Below, piece after piece: positions 1 through 5,730 of a stretch of 6,716 bases of DNA. The stretch's first letter is position 1, and each line of letters starts with the position of its first letter. This DNA comes from Candidatus Stahliibacteriota bacterium (lineage in GTDB: Bacteria; Hydrothermota; Tepidihabitantia; SM23-42), in the NCBI GenBank assembly GCA_030613445.1, contig JAUWLY010000158.1, forward strand, positions 1 through 6,716. The letters are read 5' to 3'. Position numbers and translations under genes: made by a program. The notes under the pieces were generated by a model. The model searched no databases, was not told the DNA's origin, and saw nothing but the letters and a program-made list of their open reading frames with translations.

Positions 1-1
1 T

Positions 2-157
2 GATAAAAAAGGTATTGCCGAACTGCTTTTAGCAAAACAACGTAATGGCCCCACCGGTATACTGGAACTGGGGTTTCAGGGTGATTTCACATTGTTTGCT
101 CCTCTAACATCCCGTGAAGAAATGGCTATGGAAGAAGTAGAAGATGAATCTTTTTAG
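2..157 (+). CDS. dnaB: Replicative DNA helicase DnaB, C-terminal end (partial)
   Basis: The window opens inside this gene; 51 codons remain before the TAG stop. The visible tail contains AKQRNGPTG followed by a short beta-rich end (LELGFQGDFTLFAPL) and an acidic tail. This matches the end of the RecA-like ATPase domain of DnaB, the hexameric helicase that unwinds DNA at the replication fork. Family knowledge: the Lys and Arg of the KQRNG motif reach into the nucleotide site of the neighbouring subunit. The Walker motifs and the N-terminal domain lie upstream of the window and cannot be checked. The last 14 bases overlap the start of mlaE in another frame, so helicase and lipid transporter are probably co-transcribed. 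The identification rests on a short but very characteristic motif. Confidence 0.88.
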   Translation, partial: DKKGIAELLLAKQRNGPTGILELGFQGDFTLFAPLTSREEMAMEEVEDESF

Positions 158-881
158 TCTGATCGGTGATTTCGCGACATTTTTCTTTCGGAGTCTTTTT
201 ATCCCTTGGAAGTTCCGTACAAGCAAAGACAGAATACTGGAACAAGTCTATAATATTGGGGTAGGTTCTCTGCCGATTATAATTATTATCGCTGCGTTTA
301 CTGGCTTAGTTTCCACAGTTCAAGCGACCTATCAGATGATCGGTACAGTACCGCGTTATATTATCGGTACTACGGTTGGCAGAATGGTTTTGATAGAACT
401 CGGTCCGATCCTGACTGCGTTAATGGTAAGTGGTCGTTGTGCGTCTTCCATGGCTGCAGAAATCGGCACGATGCGGGTTACTGAACAGATCGATGCCCTA
501 GAGATCATGGCTATCGATCCTTATCGTTTCCTCAATCTTCCGCGCATTGTCGGTACGTTTATCTCCTTGCCAGTCCTCACGATTTTTGCCGAATTTGTAG
601 CTCTACTATCTGGCGCAGTGTATGCGCATTATTTTCTGAACATACCGTTCAGTGTGTTCAGTTATGGCATTATTCACTTTTTCTCTATGCGTGATTTTTT
701 CGGAGGACTCGTCAAGTCGCTATTCTTCTCGATCGTAATTGCTGCGTCTGGTTGTTATTTTGGGTATATTGTGAAAGGTGGCGCTAAAGAAGTCGGCAGG
801 GCGGCAACATATGCGGTTGTTAGCTCATCGATCCTCATTCTTGTTTTGGATTTCTTGGTTGCCCTGGTGATCTTTGGATGA
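144..881 (+). CDS. mlaE: MlaE/YrbE-family ABC lipid transporter permease
   Basis: This is the inner-membrane permease of an Mla-type ABC transporter, which moves phospholipids between the inner membrane and an MCE protein in the periplasm. At 245 residues it has the usual family length. An amphipathic N-terminal segment (about residues 1-20) precedes hydrophobic segments at about 41-60, 76-96, 134-165, 185-209 and 225-244. The family's conserved cytoplasmic stretch is present at about 85-125 (ELGPILTALMVSGR, then AAEIGTMRVTEQIDALE), as is the late motif VKGGAKEVGRAAT at about 210-222. The ATG at 144 lies inside the dnaB end with only a weak purine-rich stretch (GGAAGAAG) before it. The start fits family N-termini, and translation is probably coupled to dnaB. 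The stop overlaps the mlaF start by four bases (ATGA). No frameshift or missing conserved block is seen. Confidence 0.93.
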   Translation: MNLFSLIGDFATFFFRSLFIPWKFRTSKDRILEQVYNIGVGSLPIIIIIAAFTGLVSTVQATYQMIGTVPRYIIGTTVGRMVLIELGPILTALMVSGRCASSMAAEIGTMRVTEQIDALEIMAIDPYRFLNLPRIVGTFISLPVLTIFAEFVALLSGAVYAHYFLNIPFSVFSYGIIHFFSMRDFFGGLVKSLFFSIVIAASGCYFGYIVKGGAKEVGRAATYAVVSSSILILVLDFLVALVIFG

Positions 882-1567
882 TTGAAGTCAAGAACTTATC
901 AAAAATGTTTGACGACCTTGTTGTTTTGGATAATGTCAGTTTCAACGTGACTGAAGCACATCTGGTTGTTATCCTTGGACCATCAGGTACAGGCAAGACG
1001 ATTCTCCTTAAGTCGATACTTGGAATAATACCGGTCGATAGCGGTGAAGTGTTGTTTGATGGTAAGCCTGTTCAGTCGGCTAAAGAAAGTGAGATATACG
1101 ACATACGAAGACAGGTTGGTTTTGTGTTTCAGAGTACTGCATTGTTTGACTCGATGAACGTTTGTGAGAATATCGCCTTGCCGCTTGTGGAACACACCAA
1201 GTTATCGAGCCGACAAGTCAGGGACAAAGTTCAAGAGATTTTAGAAATAATCGGTATGGTCGGTAAGGAAAGGCTTTATCCGCGTTCACTTTCTGGGGGT
1301 ATGAAGCGTTTAGTTGCAGTTGGTCGGGCACTTGCTCTAGATCCGAAGCATTTATTCTATGATGAGCCGACTACAGGTCTTGATCCAATAATGAGAGACC
1401 GGATCGTGCAGCTTATCATTGATCTAAAAAAGGATTACAAAAAGATCGGTATTGTCGTGACTCATGACCTCGATACTGCAGAAAAAGTAGGCGACGATAT
1501 ATATCTACTGAAGAATGGTAAGATCAACAAACTGAAAAAGATTGGAAAGGAAGTTTATAATGGTTAA
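878..1567 (+). CDS. mlaF: MlaF-type ABC transporter ATP-binding protein
   Basis: This is the cytoplasmic ATPase that powers the MlaE permease. All ABC motifs are visible in 229 residues: Walker A GPSGTGKT (34-41), Q-loop Gln85 in FVFQS, signature LSGGMKR (138-144), Walker B HLFYDEP with catalytic Glu163, D-loop GLDP, and the switch His196 in VTHD. The residues after the signature read LVAVGRAL where many homologues have a basic residue just before VA, a small variation that is unlikely to abolish activity. The protein is slightly shorter than E. coli MlaF. The ATG at 878 overlaps the mlaE stop, and the 3' end overlaps the mlaD start by eight bases, so translation of the three genes is probably coupled. 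The best match is the Mla/Ttg2A branch because of its position between an MlaE permease and an MCE protein. Confidence 0.93.
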   Translation: MIEVKNLSKMFDDLVVLDNVSFNVTEAHLVVILGPSGTGKTILLKSILGIIPVDSGEVLFDGKPVQSAKESEIYDIRRQVGFVFQSTALFDSMNVCENIALPLVEHTKLSSRQVRDKVQEILEIIGMVGKERLYPRSLSGGMKRLVAVGRALALDPKHLFYDEPTTGLDPIMRDRIVQLIIDLKKDYKKIGIVVTHDLDTAEKVGDDIYLLKNGKINKLKKIGKEVYNG

Positions 1568-2294
1568 AGAGTTGAAGGCGACCTTTGTCGGCATATTCAT
1601 CATTGTTGGAGTAATTGTCTTTGTCGTTTTGTACACATGGTTTTCCGGCAGGCTTGGTTTACGAAATACCTATGATTTAGTAGTCATGTTTGATGATGTT
1701 GTAGGGCTGAGGATTGGTGATCCGGTGATGGTCTATGGTATGGAAAAAGGGAAGGTCAAGGATATGAAAATTGACCAGAATAAGATTAAATCGATTCTTG
1801 CAATCGACCGTAATATCATGATACCCGAAGACTCAAAGATTTCCATTAAATCTATTAGCATGTTAGGTGCTGATCGGTATGTGAAAATCGAACCAGGCTC
1901 ATCTGACAAGACTGCAAGCGTGTATCATGGCTCAACCGGCGGACTTGATCTCGAAGCATTGGGAAACCAGCTTGATAGTCTGATGCTCGTTGTAAAGAAT
2001 TTCAAACTGGGAGACTTTGATCTGAACAAAATAGCTTCAAAACTGACTCGGGACATGAACCGAAGCCTCGAGACTCTAACTGAAGCTATAAAAGCTCCTT
2101 CTGAGAAGATCGAACACCTGGCTATAAGGTTAGATTCCCTGACCGCATTATTGAGTGGTGACGGAACAATAGGCAAATTGATGAAGTCAGATGAGCTGTA
2201 TGAAGAAGTCAGGCAGACCAACCAGGCGTTGAAAAATCTTATCGAGGATATCAAGGAGAATCCTGATCGCTACATCAATATAAAGGTATTCTAA
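1560..2294 (+). CDS. mlaD: MlaD-like MCE-domain periplasmic lipid-binding protein
   Basis: This is the membrane-anchored MCE subunit expected to form a ring on the periplasmic side of MlaE and carry lipid. With the ATG start it has 244 residues: a single N-terminal membrane helix (about 8-28), an MCE beta-domain (about 37-112, with YDLVVMFDDVVGLRIGDPV and later SISMLGADRYVKIEPG), then a long helical region (about 128-232) likely to be a coiled coil. The tail GTIGKL...LYEEV...ENPDRYINIKVF is a conserved ending that I associate with FCB-group MCE proteins. A TTG six codons upstream (1542) is in frame, but the ATG at 1560 has AAAGGAAG at 1546-1553 at good spacing and gives the normal short cytoplasmic end. 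Separate mlaB or mlaC genes do not follow, which is common outside Proteobacteria. Confidence 0.9.
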   Translation: MVKELKATFVGIFIIVGVIVFVVLYTWFSGRLGLRNTYDLVVMFDDVVGLRIGDPVMVYGMEKGKVKDMKIDQNKIKSILAIDRNIMIPEDSKISIKSISMLGADRYVKIEPGSSDKTASVYHGSTGGLDLEALGNQLDSLMLVVKNFKLGDFDLNKIASKLTRDMNRSLETLTEAIKAPSEKIEHLAIRLDSLTALLSGDGTIGKLMKSDELYEEVRQTNQALKNLIEDIKENPDRYINIKVF

Positions 2295-2303
2295 TTTGGT
2301 TAA

Positions 2304-2319
2304 GTTATACGTTTGTTGG
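2304..2319 (+). repeat. Left arm of imperfect inverted repeat
   Basis: GTTATACGTTTGTTGG matches the reverse complement of 2522-2537 (GTTAATCGTTGTTTGG) at 12 of 16 positions, counted by hand. The arms lie about 200 bases apart and nearly bracket the mlaD-radA spacer. Such an arrangement is seen at the ends of small non-autonomous elements, but no target-site duplication is evident, and chance similarity of T/G-rich sequence is possible. Confidence 0.35.
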
Positions 2320-2405
2320 TTTATCGGCATGGCGGCTCGTATGGTCTTTGGGCATCGTTATACGGCTACAAATTAAAAAACCATAAATATTAAACGAATG
2401 ACGAT

Positions 2406-2416
2406 ACGGGTCCCGT
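2406..2416. promoter_or_regulatory. Odd-centred 11-base palindrome, possible operator
   Basis: ACGGG-T-CCCGT is perfectly symmetric around one central T. A one-base loop cannot form a hairpin, so if functional it is more likely a dimeric protein-binding site than an RNA structure. No family can be assigned and no promoter elements are clear around it. Confidence 0.25.
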
Positions 2417-2436
2417 TAAATAACAAAAGGTACTAC

Positions 2437-2461
2437 GTTACATAAAATGATTATGTCTAAC
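2437..2461 (+). promoter_or_regulatory. Stem-loop in the radA upstream region
   Basis: GTTA + CATAA pairs with TTATG + TAAC around an AATGA loop, with a two-base TC bulge in the right arm, giving nine base pairs. It is A/T-rich and has no following T tract, so it does not look like an intrinsic terminator. It lies three bases before the AGGAG of the small GTG frame and could affect ribosome access there. Confidence 0.3.
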
Positions 2462-2473
2462 ACAGGAGTCAAT

Positions 2474-2536
2474 GTGATTGAAGATGCTAATTGCTCATAT
2501 TTGACGGGGCGGGCGGCGACGCCAAACAACGATTAA
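2474..2536 (+). CDS. Possible 20-residue leader ORF upstream of radA
   Basis: A GTG codon at 2474 is preceded by AGGAG (2464-2468) five bases upstream and opens a 20-codon frame (VIEDANCSYLTGRAATPNND) ending in TAA at 2534-2536. The stop lies nine bases before the radA ATG. radA has no Shine-Dalgarno sequence of its own, so ribosomes finishing here could reinitiate on radA. The peptide matches no family I know, has no membrane segment, and does not show the repeated codons of an attenuator leader. It may equally be chance or the remnant of a decayed gene, since it shares the radA frame. Confidence 0.25.
   Translation: MIEDANCSYLTGRAATPNND
2515..2523. promoter_or_regulatory. GC-rich odd-centred palindrome near the radA start
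   Basis: GGCG-A-CGCC is symmetric around one A and lies 23 bases before the radA start, in a strongly G/C-rich patch that contrasts with its surroundings. Like the 2406-2416 palindrome it has a single central base. It could be a protein-binding site or part of a larger fold; chance is possible at this length. Confidence 0.2.
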
Positions 2537-2537
2537 C
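2522..2537 (-). repeat. Right arm of imperfect inverted repeat
   Basis: CCAAACAACGATTAAC is the partner of 2304-2319 on the opposite strand, with 12 of 16 positions complementary. It ends eight bases before the radA start codon, so if the spacer is an insertion, the insertion may have replaced the original radA ribosome-binding site. Confidence 0.35.
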
Positions 2538-2545
2538 AATATGTT

Positions 2546-3883
2546 ATGAACTCCAGGTTTGTTTGTCAAAATTGCGGTGCTTCAGCGCCTAAATGGCTTG
2601 GCCGATGTCCGGCCTGTGAAGAGTACAATACAATGGTTGAAGAAGTCACTGAAAGAAAGGGCAGGCAAGCATCAAGGAAATCAGAAGCAGTTAAACCACT
2701 GCCTTTATCAGAAATACCCTATAGCAAAGAAGCGCGGACCGGGCTTGGGATAGGCGAGCTGGACCGGGTGCTAGGTGGTGGTTTTGTCAAGGGTTCTTTG
2801 GTTTTGCTAGGTGGTGATCCAGGGATCGGTAAATCAACCTTGATGCTGCAGATATCCGGTATGATGTCACGCACAGGCAAGAAGATTCTCTATGTCAATG
2901 GAGAAGAATCCGCATATCAAGTGCGTATGAGGGCTGAACGATTAGGAGTAGATGTTCAGGGCATCAGTGTACTCACGGCAACGCAACTCGATTCGATAAT
3001 TGAGAGTGCGCTTGTTTATGAACCGGATTTAATGGTGATAGATTCGATTCAAACGATCTACACGTCTCGTTTGTCCTCAGCACCAGGCAGTGTTGCTCAA
3101 GTCAGGGAGTGCGGTGGTGCATTGATGAGGTTTACCAAGGAAAGTGGTGTGACGACTGTCCTCATAGGTCATGTCACGAAATATGGTGCTATTGCCGGAC
3201 CAAAAACTCTTGAACACATGGTTGATGCTGTTTTGTACTTCGAAGGTGAGAGTAACCAGCAGTACCGCATTATCCGTGCGATCAAGAACCGCTTTGGCTC
3301 AACTAATGAGATTGGTATCTTTGAGATGACTGCATCAGGTATAAAGGAAGTTATCAATCCCTCGCATCTTTTCATGTCGGATGCGATCTATTCAGGGTCA
3401 GTCACCGTTGCGGTCATCGAGGGTTCAAGACCGCTACTTGTTGAGGTTCAGGCTCTGACCAGTCCAACATTTTACAATTTCCCACAGCGCGTGGCGACCG
3501 GCATTGATTACAAGAGACTCTCAATGCTTCTTGCAGTATTAGAGCGTCGTGCAGGCATAGGGGTTTACGGATTTGATTGTTTTGTTAATGCGGTTGGAGG
3601 TATCAAGGTTCTTGAGACATCGAATGATTTGGGGATTGTTCTTGCAATCGCTTCTTCAGTAAAAGATATGGTGATTGATAAAGAGACCATTGTCGTTGGC
3701 GAAGTCGGTCTGGGTGGTGAGGTGAGGTCGGTTTATGGTGTGTTGTCCAGGCTTAAGGAAGCCGAGAAGATGGGTTTCAAGAGGGCAATTGTGCCGGTAA
3801 AGAATTCTCATCAAAACAGCGTGAAGATGAAAATTGTTGGTGTTGCCGATGTGAAAGAAGCGGTAAGACTGGTTTTGAAGTAA
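2546..3883 (+). CDS. radA: DNA repair protein RadA (Sms)
   Basis: RadA is a RecA-related ATPase and hexameric helicase that extends branches during homologous recombination and helps process recombination intermediates in the cytoplasm. The 445 residues show all expected parts in order: a four-Cys zinc finger (C7, C10, C21, C24) in CQNCGASAPKWLGRCPAC, Walker A GGDPGIGKST (89-98, Lys96), Walker B LMVIDS (162-167), the RadA signature KNRFG (247-251), and a Lon-like C-terminal domain (about 270-445) with PQRVATGID and GEVGLGGEVRSV. In RadA this last domain is known to be a DNA-binding scaffold, not an active protease. The ATG at 2546 is fixed by an in-frame TAA at 2534-2536 and by the zinc finger beginning at residue 7. 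No Shine-Dalgarno sequence precedes it, which is odd. Tandem TAA-TAG stops end the gene. Confidence 0.97.
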   Translation: MNSRFVCQNCGASAPKWLGRCPACEEYNTMVEEVTERKGRQASRKSEAVKPLPLSEIPYSKEARTGLGIGELDRVLGGGFVKGSLVLLGGDPGIGKSTLMLQISGMMSRTGKKILYVNGEESAYQVRMRAERLGVDVQGISVLTATQLDSIIESALVYEPDLMVIDSIQTIYTSRLSSAPGSVAQVRECGGALMRFTKESGVTTVLIGHVTKYGAIAGPKTLEHMVDAVLYFEGESNQQYRIIRAIKNRFGSTNEIGIFEMTASGIKEVINPSHLFMSDAIYSGSVTVAVIEGSRPLLVEVQALTSPTFYNFPQRVATGIDYKRLSMLLAVLERRAGIGVYGFDCFVNAVGGIKVLETSNDLGIVLAIASSVKDMVIDKETIVVGEVGLGGEVRSVYGVLSRLKEAEKMGFKRAIVPVKNSHQNSVKMKIVGVADVKEAVRLVLK

Positions 3884-3906
3884 TAGTCGGTCCAGAAGAG
3901 TTTTGG

Positions 3907-3928
3907 CTGCTGATAAGCAGGAGGAAGT
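3907..3928 (+). promoter_or_regulatory. Strong ribosome-binding site with a small overlapping hairpin
   Basis: AGGAGGAA (3919-3926) is a near-perfect Shine-Dalgarno sequence just before the ATG at 3929 and decides that start. The preceding bases CTGCT-GATA-AGCAG (3907-3920) can form a five-pair hairpin whose right arm covers the first two bases of the site, so mild occlusion is possible. The hairpin is too short to be a terminator and may be incidental. Confidence 0.5.
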
Positions 3929-4570
3929 ATGGTTTTTTTTAAGCGCGAAAATAGATTTATTTTAGACTCATCGAGCATCATTGATGGACGGGTTATTCAT
4001 TTGTTCGATAAGAGAATTTTTGAAGGCAAGATAATAATCCCTAAGTTGGTGCGATTCATTGTTAAGAAGTTTATGGGGCCCCGTGGAGAACGAGCAATCA
4101 AGGTTCTGAAGAGAACTTCAACTCTTGAATTCGTTGATGTAAAGGGTGATGGGTTAGTTGAGGAAGACTGTGTGTTGCGGGAAGCGCGCCGAAGACGTGC
4201 TAAGGTCATTACTACATCAGATGAAATCCTAAGGCACGCAAAGATGTTTCCTAATGTTAGAATTCTTGATATCCGGGATCTCTATCGCTTACTCACACCC
4301 ATTTTCATACCAAACAAGCTTATCTCGGTCAGGATTTTAAAACGGGGCATAAAAAGCACTGAGGGGGTTGGTTATATCGAGGGCGTGAAGATTGTTGTAG
4401 ACAATGGTGCGAAGTATATAAATCAGACCGTGAATGCACGTGTGACAACGATGCTGTCTTTTGAAACGGGTCATCTCGTATTTTGTGAATTGATTCAAGA
4501 AGAAGGTAACAAACCAATTATCGTGCAGAAGGCCAAAAGAAAAGGGGACCGGATTGATGGAATCCATTGA
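3929..4570 (+). CDS. PIN-TRAM domain protein (YacL-like, no membrane region)
   Basis: The protein has 213 residues: a PIN domain (about 9-120) with ILDSSSIIDGRV at the front and VITTSDEIL later, then a TRAM RNA-binding domain (about 126-187: VRILKRGIKSTEGVGYIEGVKIVVDNG), then a basic tail. It matches the C-terminal half of YacL-type proteins, which normally carry several N-terminal membrane helices that are absent here. PIN domains are metal-dependent ribonucleases built on conserved acids. D13, D80 and D98 are visible, but the Glu normally found after the IP.. strand (FVLEEL type) is replaced by RFIV (42-45), and several residues before GPRGERA are deleted, so activity is uncertain. The start is fixed by a strong Shine-Dalgarno sequence. 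A run of eight T lies in codons 2-4. The 3' end overlaps the peptidase gene by 14 bases, suggesting one operon with it and probably radA. Confidence 0.85.
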   Translation: MVFFKRENRFILDSSSIIDGRVIHLFDKRIFEGKIIIPKLVRFIVKKFMGPRGERAIKVLKRTSTLEFVDVKGDGLVEEDCVLREARRRRAKVITTSDEILRHAKMFPNVRILDIRDLYRLLTPIFIPNKLISVRILKRGIKSTEGVGYIEGVKIVVDNGAKYINQTVNARVTTMLSFETGHLVFCELIQEEGNKPIIVQKAKRKGDRIDGIH

Positions 4571-5603
4571 TGAGCTGCTTGAGAAACTAACAGTGGCAAC
4601 TGGGGTTGGATATTCAGGGGACGTGAAGAACATTATTCATGATGAATTGCAACGTTCGCAGATCAAGAGCACGATTGAAAGAGATGGGAGTGTTAGCGGT
4701 TATCTTAAGGGCAGAACAGATCGTGGTATCATGTTAGCCTGTCATATAGATGAGGTCGGTTTCATGGTAAGTTCTATTGACGATGCTGGTAGACTCAGTC
4801 TCAGTAGTGTGGGAGGTATTGACATCAGCATATTACCAGCCCAGCAAGTACTGGTTCATGGTCGTAAGACGATACAGGGTTATATCGCTGCCAAACCACC
4901 GCATCTGGTGCCTAAAGAAGAACGTAAAAAGATTTTGCCGCTTGATAAATTTTTTGTCGACACCGGACTAACGCCAAGTGAGGTGAGAAATATCGTAGAA
5001 ATTGGCGACTGTGTTTCTTTTCTTGGCAAATATATGAAACTGCAGGGTAACCTCCGTACTGTGAAGTCCCTTGATAACCGCGCCGGTGTTGCTTGTGGCA
5101 TACTCGTAATGCGTGACTTGGCGCAACGGGAACGTGCATTTAACATATATTTCGTTGCTACTAGTCAGGAAGAATACACTGGTCTTGGAGCCCGGATTCA
5201 TGCTTACCGTTTACCGATTGACTATGGGATTGTGGTTGATGTTACCTTTGCTGAATATCCAGATTTGAAAGACCATGAGATTTATCCGCTGGGCAGTGGT
5301 CCAGTCATAGGTCGCGGTGCCACAATACCTGAGAAATTGAGCGATCTGCTTATTGAAACTGCCAAGCAGAATGACATACCTTATCGGATTGAACCTTTGC
5401 CAACCTCTACAGGTACAGATGCTGATGCTATCGCGTTTAGCCGTGAAGGGATAGCGACCTGCGTTATTGGAATTCCTTTGCGCTATATGCACACACCAGT
5501 GGAAGTTGTTTGCTTGAAGGATATTGAGAAGACGAAGCACTTGATTGTCAGCTATATCGAGAAGCTGACTGATCCTTCCATCAATAGAATAAACGGCAGT
5601 TGA
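4557..5603 (+). CDS. M42-family metallo-aminopeptidase
   Basis: This is a cytoplasmic, cobalt- or zinc-dependent aminopeptidase of the M42 family (FrvX/YsdC/tetrahedral aminopeptidase group), which usually forms 12-subunit tetrahedra that trim peptides. The 348 residues fit the family, and all metal and catalytic residues are visible: H63 and D65 in ACHIDEVGF, bridging D173 in SLDNRAG, catalytic E205 with metal ligand E206 in SQEEYTGLGA, D228 in VVDVTFA, and H312 in RYMHTP. The segment between 65 and 173 should hold the PDZ-like dimerisation domain. A TTG lies one codon upstream (4554), but the ATG at 4557 is preferred, with AAGGGGA at 4542-4548. The start overlaps the PIN-TRAM gene by 14 bases. 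Substrate preference cannot be read from the sequence; some relatives were annotated as cellulases in error. Confidence 0.93.
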   Translation: MESIDELLEKLTVATGVGYSGDVKNIIHDELQRSQIKSTIERDGSVSGYLKGRTDRGIMLACHIDEVGFMVSSIDDAGRLSLSSVGGIDISILPAQQVLVHGRKTIQGYIAAKPPHLVPKEERKKILPLDKFFVDTGLTPSEVRNIVEIGDCVSFLGKYMKLQGNLRTVKSLDNRAGVACGILVMRDLAQRERAFNIYFVATSQEEYTGLGARIHAYRLPIDYGIVVDVTFAEYPDLKDHEIYPLGSGPVIGRGATIPEKLSDLLIETAKQNDIPYRIEPLPTSTGTDADAIAFSREGIATCVIGIPLRYMHTPVEVVCLKDIEKTKHLIVSYIEKLTDPSINRINGS

Positions 5604-5627
5604 CATCCGAGCCATTTTGACTATAAT
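5600..5627 (+). promoter_or_regulatory. Exact-consensus sigma70-type promoter for the redox operon
   Basis: TTGACA (5600-5605) and TATAAT (5622-5627) both match consensus fully and are separated by 16 bases, one fewer than the optimum of 17. The -35 box overlaps the TGA stop of the peptidase gene. Transcription would begin near 5634, giving a leader of about 97 bases before the iron-sulfur gene. This indicates strong, housekeeping-type expression, possibly modulated in the leader. Confidence 0.85.
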
Positions 5628-5633
5628 AGATGG

Positions 5634-5730
5634 ATTTTTTCTGGATTTAATTAAAGGAACAAGGATTTTTTGTGTACTTCTATTTTATCCAAATTTGAAA
5701 GCAATCAGAATAAGAGGAGGTTTTTGAAAA
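5634..5730 (+). promoter_or_regulatory. 5' leader of the iron-sulfur/flavoprotein operon
   Basis: This A/T-rich leader follows the consensus promoter and ends in the strong Shine-Dalgarno AGAGGAGG (5713-5720), ten bases before the ATG. GGATTTTTT occurs twice, at 5632-5640 and 5663-5671. Two perfect palindromes are present: TTTAATTAAA (5646-5655) and CAAATTTG (5690-5697). I see no known riboswitch or terminator. The palindromes could be regulator sites, but short A/T palindromes are common by chance. Confidence 0.5.

Larger units (their letters stand above)
2295..2545 (+). other. Gene-poor spacer between mlaD and radA with several symmetry elements
   Basis: These 251 bases hold no gene I can recognise. 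The 16-mer at 2304-2319 is an imperfect inverted copy of 2522-2537 (12 of 16 positions by eye). Inside are an 11-base odd-centred palindrome (2406-2416), a stem-loop (2437-2461), a GC-rich 9-base palindrome (2515-2523), and a possible GTG-initiated frame of 20 codons (2474-2536). Base composition swings from very A/T-rich (2370-2400) to very G/C-rich (2504-2523). I see no convincing rho-independent terminator for the mla unit and no good -35/-10 pair for radA. It could be a decayed mobile-element or cassette remnant, an untranslated leader for radA, or a small RNA; the sequence alone does not decide. Confidence 0.55.

Noticed and set aside
1542..1559. TTG at 1542 as the mlaD start
   Set aside because: The ATG at 1560 has a purine-rich ribosome-binding site at normal spacing and a family-typical N-terminus. 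The TTG would add six residues and place the start within the Shine-Dalgarno region.
1925..2254. 109-codon open frame on the - strand
   Set aside because: It is antisense to the helical part of mlaD. The Ser/Arg-rich composition is typical of a shadow frame.
2357..2364. GTTATACG at 2304 and 2357 as a direct repeat or -10 element
   Set aside because: Eight bases repeated twice is too short to be meaningful, and no -35 sequence sits at a proper distance.
2501..2506. TTGACG as a -35 box for radA
   Set aside because: The bases 16-18 downstream are AAACAA-like, with no -10 hexamer, so there is no credible promoter pair.
2455..2549. Integron attC-like site (GTCTAAC near 2455 with GTTATGA near 2543)
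   Set aside because: The first box fits the RYYYAAC core, but the second does not fit GTTRRRY well. The intervening sequence lacks the expected paired inner boxes, and no integrase or cassette array is present.
4337..4633. 98-codon open frame on the - strand across the PIN-TRAM/peptidase junction
   Set aside because: Both + strand genes are well supported there, and this frame has no domain or clear ribosome-binding site.
5211..5615. 134-codon open frame on the - strand
   Set aside because: It lies fully opposite the M42 peptidase, whose catalytic motifs are intact there. The antisense product shows no recognisable domain.
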